In this document: positions 31,464 to 40,103 of the stretch, one piece after another | How positions within the stretch are numbered: the stretch's first letter is position 1 | Layout: each line of letters starts with the position of its first letter | Assembly (NCBI GenBank): GCA_003194525.1 | Contig: NBIV01000430.1 | Location: forward strand, 1 to 40,103 | DNA length: 40,103 nt | Direction: 5' to 3' | Origin: Gracilariopsis chorda | Lineage: Eukaryota; Rhodophyta; Florideophyceae; Gracilariales; Gracilariaceae | The notes under the pieces: generated by a model | The model's database searches: none | The model's input: only the letters and a program-made list of their open reading frames with translations | Told to the model about the DNA's origin: nothing | Translations under genes and position numbers: made by a program

Positions 31464-31745
31464 ATTTCTTCTTCTTCTTTATTGTGATCAACATCTTTCT
31501 ATTACTAAGCTGAGGAGAGCTTTCAGTAATAGCTTTCTCTCTTCAGGAAGGCCAAGAACTTCTGTGGCTCATGTCGAATTAACTGTTGTATACTTTCCTT
31601 ACACTTCCTTGGGAGACCAGGCAACAACTCTCTACAGGCTGCATTTGTCCGCGGGCATCGATAAACGACATGCTCACAGTCTTTCTTCATATTCGCGGCG
31701 TAAGTTCATAGTCTTTTGTAGCCTTTTCGGAATGTCGGCACACCT
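31464..31745 (-). mobile_element. 5'-truncated LINE tail inserted in the oxidase pseudogene
   Basis: On the minus strand a short frame reads D-C-E-H-V-V-Y-R-C-P-R-T-N and then a Leu/Lys/Arg-rich end, stopping at 31523. This is the Cys/His end of a LINE ORF2, similar in layout to the one at 27464-28261. It is followed by AATAAAGAAGAAGAAGAA, a simple-repeat tail (31466-31484 on +). It separates domain pairs 2 and 3 of the oxidase. The right edge is approximate and no target duplication was found. Confidence 0.6.
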
Positions 31746-32953
31746 CGATGGGCGGAACTGCATGTGCCCTTAGCGGGACTCGCCAGTACCTTGCAGTGAT
31801 CCCTCACTACAGCAGGCATCCAGCGCAAAGCGATTTAGCATCATGGTTCAATAGGGGCTACGACAACTTTGACGCCGATGTTACCCACTATATCGCCGCG
31901 GATGAGGTTCAATGGGACTACACCCCTCTCGGAAGGGATGGCTTCATCGGAGAACTGTTTGGTGACGTTGAGAATGTAGTCACAGAGCCTGGTCCGTTTA
32001 CTCCGGGCTCGCAGTGTATCAAGGCCGTCTATTGAGAATACCGAGATTCTTCATTTTCGCGGATGAAGGTCGACGGGAAGCGCTAGTTCTCTGGTGGGGT
32101 GGGTCCACTGTTTCATGTTGAGGTGGGAGAAGTGGTGCGAATCGTTTTCCGAAAGAACTTGCGATTTGGAGCCATTATCAACTTTGTTGTTCTCTTCTGC
32201 TACAGCCGCGTCTGACGTTACACGGGGCGATAAGGTGACCTACACCTTCCGCGTGCGTCGCGAGAGAGGACCATCACGGTCAGGTCTTAGCGCTATGACG
32301 TACGTTTACTATTCATCAGCGGATCCCACTGCCCACACCGCGGCTGGCCTTACTGGCATGATTGCAGTGACCAAGCGAGGTGGATTGCGAAGGGCAGGGA
32401 GGCTACGCAAGGGTACAAGTAGAGCGTACGCATTGCTGCTCAATATTTTCAGGGAGAATGACTTGGCGATGATTCGGAGGAGCTTACGGAAGTATGCTTT
32501 AGAGCCAGGCAACATCACAACGTCAGTTCTCGAAGAGCTTTCTGAAGATGAGGATTGGTAGGAAAGCAATGCAATGAAGTGTTAATGGCTGCTGTACTTG
32601 TATGGGAAGAATCCGGTTATCATAGCCGAGGCCCCATCGGGCACTCGCTCTTATGTCTTGAATATGGTGGCGGGGCGTCAATGCACTCATCTGTCTGGAT
32701 GGGCCATATCGTACAGAGAGCAGTTGTCAAGGGCAATGCAGCAAAAGGAGTGCAGATCCTGCCTTTCAATGCGGAGACTGTAGGTGTACAAGCGGTGGGC
32801 AAAGGAAAGTGGCTGATCATCTGCAATGTTGTAGATCATGTGCTCGGAGGAATGAAACTGTGTATGAGGGTCTCTCTCTCTCTCTGTTTACGAACGAGTA
32901 ACATCAATTCTATGTTAGCCCGGGGGTTTGCTAAGGACCCCTACAACCTATAA

Positions 32954-33687
32954 CGCGTTCTTCGTACGATAGCTATTAGCTACAACCCGGAGTCGTGCTA
33001 CACACACTGGGTTACTACTATACTAAGAATGCATTAGGTGTCTAGGCGTGTTCAACCGCAGAATCGTTTCGTTTCCGAGGACTGTTGCCTTCTTCATTCC
33101 ACCATTTCATTCAACCTCTAGAGGTCCTCGGGTAAGGGGCACACCACGACAAGGCGATTCGCATGTACCACGTTGGCCGCCAAGAAACCATTGACGACAT
33201 CCTTTCCGCCCAATCCTCATTTCAGCGGCAAGATCGGGGGTAAGAACCGGCGCGTAACCTGCTGCGGCGTCTGATCCAAGTGTAGATCCTCCGAGAAAAC
33301 CCTGGAAAAACCCCCGGTCCAGAGGCTCCTTTGGAGCTCTTCCTTCGAGGGAAAAATTCAGGGAAACAGCGGCTGGATCTTCTTCCGGTAGCGGGCCCGT
33401 GACCGACTGCGTACGTGCAGTTACGCGGGTGACTTTTCAAGACTATTCACCCAGGTCCGCGAGGGCAACTGGCAAGCTGACCGGTTGCTTGGGCGAGTTT
33501 AACGACCTCCCGGGTCGTATGAGGGTCAACTGACCCATTTGCACTTCGTTTTTGTTGAGGCTCTAATGTAAATACAGCCGATCTCGCATTCTCTGCCCCA
33601 TCTCAACCTTTCCCGAGCCTTGTGTTTTCCTAGCCGTCCAGGTTCTCTTTGGTCGGTTCGTGAATCAAACAGACGTATCCTGTTGCT
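32954..33687. other. No gene recognised
   Basis: Short open frames only, with no motif. The first bases may be the 3' flank of the oxidase pseudogene. Confidence 0.5.
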
Positions 33688-33816
33688 GGGTTTTGGTGTA
33701 CGACACGCTTATGAACGTGGTTTCAGCTGCACGGGCGTGTAATTTGGTACTCCATGTACCAGATTATATCCCCGTGCATCTGAACCACGCCGCATAATCG
33801 TTCAACGCCAAAACCC
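33688..33816. repeat. Long imperfect hairpin, ~62-bp arms, 5-nt loop
   Basis: The left arm 33688-33750 (GGGTTTTGG...AATTTGGTAC) pairs with the right arm 33756-33816 (GTACCAGATT...CCAAAACCC) around the loop TCCAT. By eye about three quarters of positions match, with small bulges. Size and shape suit a microRNA-type precursor or a small fold-back (MITE-like) element. The flanks show no clear duplication. Confidence 0.75.
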
Positions 33817-36748
33817 TACAACTCATTTGGATGCCGTCAAGGACCATCTCCCAGTACTTCAGATCGTCCAGATGCTGCCCAGTCTTCTCCTCTGCTAGTT
33901 CCTTCCCTTCGATACTCTAGAAACCACTCCGTTGTGGCCGCACGACGTCAGTGTCTCCCTCCCTTTTGTCAACACAAAACAATTTAACAGCCCAATGCAC
34001 AACCCCAGAGGCGGCCACGCTGCTGCAGCCTTCCCTCCACGACGCCTGCCAAGATTATCAAATCCGTTGATCCATTCATCTTGGATGCCTGAAGCCAGCT
34101 TCATTCCCCGTCTCCATTCTGTCCCGCCCGCGATTCCGAGAAGAAAGGGATGGCCAAGCTCCAAAGGGCGATCACGACTTGAAGGGCGACAGACGCTCGT
34201 CATTACAAGGTTCAAATCGCAAGGGTTGCTTTTCAGTCCATGACCCGGTTTCTATTAAGAACTACCGCAAATCCAAATCACTCCTCTGGGGCGCATCCCT
34301 TACCCAATCGCTTGTAAAACCAAAGCAAGTGCTGAAGATCATCTATGGGCCTGCGGGTATCACAAAGCGACACAAGGAGATCTCGATTGTTCCGGAAGAG
34401 AAGGGCTGAGAGCGAATGTGATGCGTGTTTCTACAAGGGTCGCAGAGCCGGATATGGCAAAATACGCGGCTGATGTGCAATGTTGGCGGAGTGGGAGCTT
34501 CGGACAAACTTCCAGATCAGGCGGGAAAAGGAGCGGTAGATACGCACACACACTCATCTCGAGGTCTTTCCCCAAGTGGCAGCAACGTCCAAGTCGCGGA
34601 GCGTCGTTGCTTTATGTCCTTTTTCTACGCTCCAGCGCCCACTTTGCATCTATGATCCATTTTCCCAGCTCCGAGAAAAGAATTCAATTCTCTTCTTTGG
34701 ACTCTTTCATCAAGGTTCACCCAGCTGCTTGATTACTACGGGCACTGTTTTCAAACAAATCTTAAACATTGCTTATTTCTGTTACAAATATGTTTCTTGA
34801 CGTCTCAATCGTGAATAAGGGTTTCGGGTTCAGTTCAAAGCAGTTGCCATTTTATCCAGGAAGAATTAGCTTGGACCACATGAAAAACTTCAAGCGGAGC
34901 CGTCTAAATGACGAAATGGAAAACGCTCACTGAGGTGCATTCGAAATCTCTCAAAGTCCAGATACAAATTTTATGTCAAACAGTAGCATAATTTGCAGAC
35001 TTGCCCTTGATTCAGTTTCACGACAGCATCAAAAATCCTTCATATGAACATGTCCAAGCGTATATTAGCTTGATAATATCAGGCGTAGCCCTTTGTGCGC
35101 GAATGCATTTACGCTGATATTAGGTGCATCCTCAAATCGCAAATGCAAGCAAACAAAACAAAATTCTTGTTTATTGGTTGAATTAATCCAAGGTGGTGTG
35201 CCCTCAAGAAGGGTTTCTGAGTACTTCATGATGCACTAAGTCAGTCAGATCCTGAAATCTTTTTCTGAGCTTGTCACAGCAAGGTATTCTGTACGTTTTC
35301 CAATTTGGTATACTCTATAGGGCATTAAATCATGATGCCTAAGAATTTTATGCCGTCGCAAAAGTCTCGTACTCGGTCGAGTACAAGCTCATGTCATCAA
35401 CATCGTCAACTTGATAAAGGTGCAGTTGCGGATGCTACCTGTTCAAGGAGACGAAACGGTATATCTGGCGGAGAATTTTGGTCTGAAGGCGATTTGGTAG
35501 GGTACCAAATCGTCTGCGAGGGGGGCCTCGCCCCTCTGCCAAAAACACCTTTTAGGTCGCACCCAATTGGGCCAAAATACTGTTTTGCGGAGTTGAATTT
35601 TGCAATTTGGGTTTCGGGATCGACCCATTAATGGTGAGCCACATTAGCGTTAGTTTTTTTTTAATTGACCAAAACCTGTATGCAACTATAATTCCCTAAA
35701 TTTACAGCTCGTTTATTTAATATGAAAATCGACACCGTGCCAATCACATTTTTATGGCTTAATTAATGAGAAGTCATGATGGAGGGAACAACTTGTTATC
35801 TCAACGGAGCACTGCGCGGCTATACGCAGCCTGCGATCCTTGGAGCACTCGGGCAACAATCAGCACATTTGCGTTCGCCACGCTATCACGCACGCGACGT
35901 GGACGAAGCTGAAAAAATGGAAACGTGCATGTTATCAGCACTCTGACCGTGGGATCACATAAGACAGTACAGACGTATTTCACGAGACATTGGAAACGCT
36001 CTTGGCCCCAAAAACCAACCACCATACACCTGCCTTTGTTTTCGATAGATCGTCACCTCAACATAGATCGTCACGCATTCCCTGTCATTCGCCACGCTTG
36101 TCGTCTACAGCACAAACGCCCACCATCAAGCATGGATCATGCAACGTCGACCATTACAGCGACTCCGCAAGCAGCATGGACGGGTGGTTAAGCTATGATA
36201 ACAGCCACGTAATTTAAGGATAACGCTTGATTTCAAGATTATAGGCCTGAATACTCTTCAGTATCCCTCATACACCGAACGGGAAAAGGGAATCTCCGCC
36301 TCGCTGAGCAGCCCAATGAAGGTGATCACGTACTAAGTTACATTTACTGACGTTGCGAGGCGCTCATAACGCATGGCCCTTCCGCGAACGCCACGTGATC
36401 CTTCTTCTGGTGCCTTCCAGGTCGGAGAGAAAAGGCAACATAGCTCAGAGTGCCTCTCCATGCTCATAGCAGCCGTGCGTCATGTTCTCGTTTTTTGTTG
36501 GGCTTCAGTCTCAAACCATTTCTGATGATACTATAACCATATCCCACATCCTTCGCTCTTTCGAGCGCGGCAAACTCCAGCTCTCAACTCATCTCCATCC
36601 TACGTGCGCACCCGCTAAATAAGGCTTCTGAATCCAGGCTACAACTTAACTACTCGTACTGAACCGTCTGCAAGCGATACCTCTTCACTCTTCAGAAGCT
36701 CCTTGTGTTTCACTCGCAAAACTTAGTTCAAGCATCGTCCGAAGAGCG
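33817..36748. other. No convincing gene; scattered short hairpins
   Basis: Open frames up to about 106 codons (for example 33895-34215 on -, 34179-34409 on +) lack recognisable domains. Perfect hairpins occur at 35490-35512 and 35517-35538. The bases just before 36749 could be the promoter of the next gene, but no TATA box is clear. Confidence 0.5.
35490..35538. repeat. Two adjacent perfect hairpins
   Basis: CGATTTGGTA GGG TACCAAATCG (10-bp arms, 35490-35512) is followed within a few bases by GAGGGG...CCCCTC (6-bp arms). A CCCAATTGGG palindrome lies about 30 bp further on. The style recalls the LTR hairpins, so this may be a small unrecognised element. Confidence 0.55.
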
Positions 36749-38291
36749 ATGTTTCTGTTTCGAATTGTTCTCTTTCTTGCTGCTCTCTCGTATATTTCAT
36801 CGACGGCAAATGGACATGGGGCGATGGTCACTCCCGTCAACGGGGTGCGTTACGCAAATCGAAGTACTTTCCAACGAAAATTGACCCACACGCCCCATGG
36901 ATTACTTCGCACATTTCCCATCCGGCGTCAAGTCAAGCCCGAAGCTCAGCGCAAAGGGGTCGCAGAAAATCACTGCAGGTATTAAAGGATGGTGTCCGTA
37001 TGATCCATACGATCCGAGATTTTGGTGGCGCTCAGGCATTTGTGGGATGCCGTGTGGCGTCCACAGGATCATCTCAAGGGTGGGGAGTGTAGTGGGTGGT
37101 AACCACCCACTTCGGTAGACATACACAAATCTTGCCACCCACCCCAGAGCCCTGGGTGGCACACCACATTAGGTAGCACATTCGCTTTAGATTGTTTTTT
37201 CCCATTGGGAACAGTTCCAGTGCTCTTAAGGCACTGAACTCGGCCTCCTGAGTAAATCGGAGGCATTGAACTCCATATTCTCTGCACACCCCCTTGCGCT
37301 AGCAACCGGCAAGTGCACAGGGAGTTCTACTACAATGGGACGATAGTCGCACGCTATCGTCAGGGTAGCACGATTGGGATAGGAAGCGTCATTACAGCTC
37401 ATCACAATGGCTTCATGGAAGTTCATATCTGCGACGTTTCAAAGTGTCCTAACGGAGATATATCCAAACGATGCTTTACTAGCGGTGGTTGTGTGCAGCT
37501 CAACCGAGCTACCAATCCTGAATGTGACTCGGGAACGTCCATGAAATGTGGACCCATTGATCGTAGTTATACCGGTCGCTGGCACCTTCCTTGCTCACAC
37601 GACTTTACAGCTGGGTATGATTAGTATCCTCCAGAGTATGCCCTTTTTCAGATACCGAATGATTTTTACTGCAAACATTGTGTGGTGCAATGGTATTGGG
37701 CAACCGCAAACGACCGTAATCCACCAGGCGTGTTGGATTACTTTGAGGTACCTGATCGGCCAAATTGGGGAACTTGTCCTGGACAGAGTGACGCAACAGG
37801 TGGTGTAACGCGGAACAAGGAACCTTGCGAAGGTCCTGAATTGTATGCAGAAGAATACTATCAGTGTGCAGACATTGCTATCGAACCTGTTAGCGGTGCT
37901 AGGTCTGCGCCGCGCGTCTTGTACAACAAAATGGAACTCACTTCAGGAAGAACTGCCCCTCGGGTCCCGGAGTACGGTAAAGGTGTCTTCAAGCAGCTGC
38001 TGCTTTGGGCAGACAAGGCTCGCAATCGACAGCTTCGAGCTGGCACTACAATTGACATCAGAATGTATGATCGTATCGCCATAGAGGCAGTTGTGAACAA
38101 GCGGGTTGGAAAAGTTGACTTTTATTTGATCATGAACTTGTATATACTGGAAATAGTGCCCCGTACTTTCTTTACCGCGACACGAATGAAATACTGCTTT
38201 ACTGGGTAACAAGACGGTTGACCGTGAAGTTACCCTCGGAGTTGAAGCTAACGATGAACTAATGCAGGTGACTCTGTTGTTCAAGCAATAA
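36749..38291 (+). pseudogene. Secreted copper lytic polysaccharide monooxygenase-like gene (AA10/AA15 type), broken
   Basis: LPMOs cut chitin- or cellulose-like polysaccharides by oxidation with one copper held by a histidine brace. Residues 1-22 form a signal peptide, so the mature protein would start at His23 (H-G-A-M-V-T-P), as the brace requires. The second brace His lies in ITAHHNGFMEV near 37400. Later come the conserved HCVVQWYWATAND...PPG segment (about 37675-37730), a Cys-rich end of the catalytic domain, and a C-terminal beta-rich domain (DRIAIEAVVNK...VDFY; YTGNSAPYFLYRD; VTLLFKQ stop at 38289-38291). It is broken by frameshifts near 36885, 37050, 38130 and 38205, a TAG at 37621-37623, and mini-LTR F. 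The exact AA family is not certain. Confidence 0.78.
37088..37319. repeat. Mini-LTR F (232 bp) inserted in the LPMO exon
   Basis: Starts TGTAGTGGG and ends AAGTGCACA, flanked by a perfect 5-bp duplication GGGAG (37083-37087 and 37320-37324). Without the insert and one duplication the exon frame reads on through the expected Gly-Gly-Glu-Phe-Tyr-Tyr. It contains a row of hairpins: 37091-37111 (10-bp arms), 37133-37161 (9-bp arms), 37199-37211, 37218-37236 and 37243-37264. It has no coding capacity. It could be a solo LTR of a small family or a TRIM-type element. Confidence 0.82.
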
Positions 38292-38913
38292 ACCGTACGC
38301 GCATGCTTTCGGATTCTGGTCACACCCATGTATATTGTAAAAGTTGGTAAGCCGTGCGCAAAGACATTCAGGCAACGACCAACCTTGCATGTAATTGCAC
38401 AGGTGCTTCATTTTGTTCGGTGTGTTTGCTGCAACGTGCCTGTTCTGTTGATGCTTTTTCAAGAACCAAAACCAAGAATTTTAAGCAGAAAGTAACACGC
38501 AAAAACTTCTCTTGCCTTCTTGATCCACGTAAACATCATTCCTTAATTAGGCAGCTAGTGGTATCTAAGAATTATTATGCCTTGCTAAATTAGCAATCTT
38601 TTGTTGATTTACCTAACGAGAAATTTGTTTTTATTGCAAGTGGATGCTCAGTCATCTACAGCAACATGAAGATATTTATTTGCGATAGCAATTTTGATAG
38701 CGTTCATGGTAAAGGAAATCAGAATCTATCACTGCTGGAATTGAAACTCGATTTTAACAGATGTAGCTTGCTAGAGCAAAATTATGGGAATGGTTTTTGC
38801 ATCCCATAGCTGGAATGGCAGGAATAACTGATGTTAGTGCCTTGTCACGCGCATTGATATCACGAAGATCAGTGCACTGTCCCCAACCTTCTGAATGATT
38901 TTAAAGCAAGTTA
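38292..38913. other. No gene recognised
   Basis: A/T-rich stretch with one 79-codon frame on + (38354-38593) rich in Lys and Cys but without a known motif. Probably the 3' flank of the LPMO-like pseudogene. Confidence 0.5.
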
Positions 38914-39426
38914 TCAGGTGCTTTGGTACCCAAGAGAATCTAATTCAAAGATCAGCGACTTCGTCATGTTAATGAACTTACACGCTTGGTCATGAAGAGT
39001 GGCTATTGTAGTCGCCCCTGAAGAAAGCCATTTTTGAACATTTTTAACAGACAAAATAACGTCCGCATGGTCATGACTTTTGCGACCTATGTGAAGTCCG
39101 TCTTTCCGACCAATGACTCGTGCGTGTTCCACCAAACAGTTGATTAAACGTTCTCCAGAAATTCCCGTAGCAAGCTCACTCCACCTCTTCGTTTCACTGC
39201 TCATGCTCTTATTCGCCACTACCAGCTCTTCACGGAGCCAAGCTAATGACTTCATGATAGACATATCGTCCCACTCGTAGGAAAACGCAGTTGCAGTTAA
39301 CTCAGCTACACTCTTTCCACAGGTTGATGCGGCAGCTTTCAACCTTTTGTGCAGTTTTAGAGCATCCTTCAACATCGTGGCAAGCTCAGGGGTGAGGGTG
39401 TTAAATTTGTCACTCGTGGAAGACAT
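38914..39426 (-). CDS. Unidentified helical protein or exon
   Basis: A 170-codon frame from ATG 39426. The predicted protein is helix-rich (TLTPELATMLKDALKLHKRLKAAAS; MSIMKSLAWLREELVVANK) and ends SLIFELDSLGYQST. It has no signal peptide, membrane segment or known motif. Amino-acid make-up is protein-like. It lies next to another open frame on the same strand, so both may be exons of one gene or parts of an unrecognised mobile element. Confidence 0.4.
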   Translation of the reverse strand: MSSTSDKFNTLTPELATMLKDALKLHKRLKAAASTCGKSVAELTATAFSYEWDDMSIMKSLAWLREELVVANKSMSSETKRWSELATGISGERLINCLVEHARVIGRKDGLHIGRKSHDHADVILSVKNVQKWLSSGATTIATLHDQACKFINMTKSLIFELDSLGYQST

Positions 39427-39554
39427 TTGCGGGCGGCGAACGATCGATTAGCCATCATTTCCAGTTTTAGAATAATGCTTCCGATGATGACAGCCAAAGA
39501 ATGCGAAACAGTTGTGCAGGCCATCTCCATTCCGCCGGTCATGCTTGAAACACG

Positions 39555-39908
39555 CTACACAGCAGGCTTTCCAACAATTATACGATCTGGTTGCTCACGT
39601 AGTAGTGCAGTCAGTTTGGTGAAGCATGATTTTATAAATTTGATATTGCGGCCAATCCACCAGCTGGTTGTTTCCGCATCCATGTAAATGGAGAATGCTG
39701 AACCGTATCTGGTCAGCTGCTCACGTAACTGCTTTTCCTTTGCCTGCGAGACCAGAAAGCGTATTGGAGAACAGAGCTTACGCCATGCCTGGCCCGTCAA
39801 TGTCCACGTCAATAGAAACAAGCTGATCTTTGAAGAGCTTCGCAGTTGCGTCTGATTCTTCCCATTGGCCCTTAGCGATGTCCAATACAGGCGAATGGAA
39901 GACTCCAA
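39555..39908 (-). CDS. Unidentified open frame, possibly upstream part of the neighbouring gene
   Basis: 117 codons with segments such as PIRFLVSQAKEKQLREQLTRY and MDAETTSWWIGRNIKF, protein-like in composition. No family recognised. It ends 129 bp before the ATG of the next frame on the same strand; an intron or frameshift could connect them. An alternative is a decayed transposon gene. Confidence 0.3.
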   Translation of the reverse strand: MESSIRLYWTSLRANGKNQTQLRSSSKISLFLLTWTLTGQAWRKLCSPIRFLVSQAKEKQLREQLTRYGSAFSIYMDAETTSWWIGRNIKFIKSCFTKLTALLREQPDRIIVGKPAV

Positions 39909-40103
39909 CGAAGACCGGGGATTTTGGGAATCTACAACACCGCCTGTACAGGGCTCTGAATGGTTTTACGGGTTATTCTGGACTTACGCTATGATCTACA
40001 GCAAACACGGGCCCCAATCCGATCTTACTGCTCTTTATCGCCAAGGGTAAAGAGAAAAGAAGAGGGTAAGATGTCATTAGATCTTGTGGGGTGGCGCGAA
40101 CGA

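Larger units (their letters stand above)
29469..32953 (+). pseudogene. Hephaestin/ceruloplasmin-like multicopper oxidase, broken
   Basis: Multicopper oxidases of this type oxidise Fe(II), using O2, at the surface or outside the cell. The ATG at 29469 opens a signal peptide (Leu-rich to A-Y-A-A), interrupted by TAG at 29556-29558. Three pairs of cupredoxin domains can be traced. Pair 1: D-M-H-T-A-H-V-H-G near 29950, with an internal deletion. Pair 2 (30139-31290): VVWDYVPFGRN, DYTDRT, HLGLMGPVLHG, Y-H-S-H at 30612-30623 directly after a TGA at 30606-30608, DTHAGL, and C-N-L-N-D-H-V-I-A-G-V. Pair 3 (31850-32870): VQWDYTPLGRDG, GPLFHVEVGE, and the T1 copper motif C-x4-H-x4-M (CNVVDHVLGGM). In pair 2 the axial Met is Val. 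Frameshifts, at least three stops, and a LINE tail at 31464-31745 show it is dead. Confidence 0.85.

Noticed and set aside
34192..34240. GGTTCAAATC resembling a tRNA T-arm
   Set aside because: No acceptor stem, D-arm or anticodon arm at the right distances on either strand.
37080..37319. Insert in the LPMO-like exon considered as a GT-AG intron
   Set aside because: Exact 5-bp GGGAG duplication and TGT...ACA ends fit LTR-type insertion, and removing the insert with one duplication restores the frame, while the tested GT-AG splices give poorer joints.

Overview
This window is eukaryotic nuclear DNA, rich in repeats and poor in genes. It has no bacterial operons or Shine-Dalgarno sites. It contains LTR, LINE and Tc1/mariner transposons nested in one another, one large uninterrupted 1278-codon gene, and an intron with GT...TACTAAC...AG signals. 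The gene set (an NB-ARC/WD40 receptor, a hephaestin-like multicopper oxidase and a copper monooxygenase, with few introns) suggests an alga. I favour a florideophyte red alga and keep an oomycete as the alternative. This is inference; no taxonomic marker was found.

Layout. 1-2817: the pol part of a decayed Ty3/Gypsy element on + (RT, RNase H, integrase, chromodomain-like tail). 3168-15830: a second, larger Ty3/Gypsy element read on -, from a right LTR (C, 15362-15830) through gag, protease, RT, RNase H and integrase to a left LTR (A, 3168-3949). About 2.8 kb between its integrase and left LTR looks coding on the opposite strand. Two solo LTRs interrupt it, each with a perfect 5-bp target duplication: E (13361-14097, AGCAG) inside gag, and B (10356-11150, ATAAT) between protease and RT. 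A further LTR (D, 15834-16647) abuts the right end. 17189-17984: an unidentified broken gene on -. 18364-19934: a terminal-inverted-repeat element holding a nested DD34E Tc1/mariner copy (18535-19763).

20582-24418 is the only clearly intact gene: an NLR/STAND protein with an N-terminal helical region, NB-ARC ATPase, helical linker and a WD40 propeller made of eight almost identical 43-residue repeats. 24419-27460 has no convincing gene. 27464-28261 is a 5'-truncated LINE. 29469-32950 is a broken multicopper oxidase gene with one recognisable intron and a second LINE tail inserted. 36749-38291 is a broken, secreted lytic-polysaccharide-monooxygenase-like gene interrupted by a 232-bp mini-LTR (F) with GGGAG duplications. 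Two unidentified open frames on - close the window.

The observations most worth following are: (1) LTRs A-D carry a chain of short perfect hairpins, roughly one per 40 bp in B, and one stem changes with compensation between copies; (2) the NLR's WD40 repeats are nearly identical except at a few fixed codons, as in fungal allorecognition NLRs; (3) the Gypsy element has an antisense coding-like block; (4) three TG...CA insertions of different families can be dated relative to their hosts by exact 5-bp duplications.
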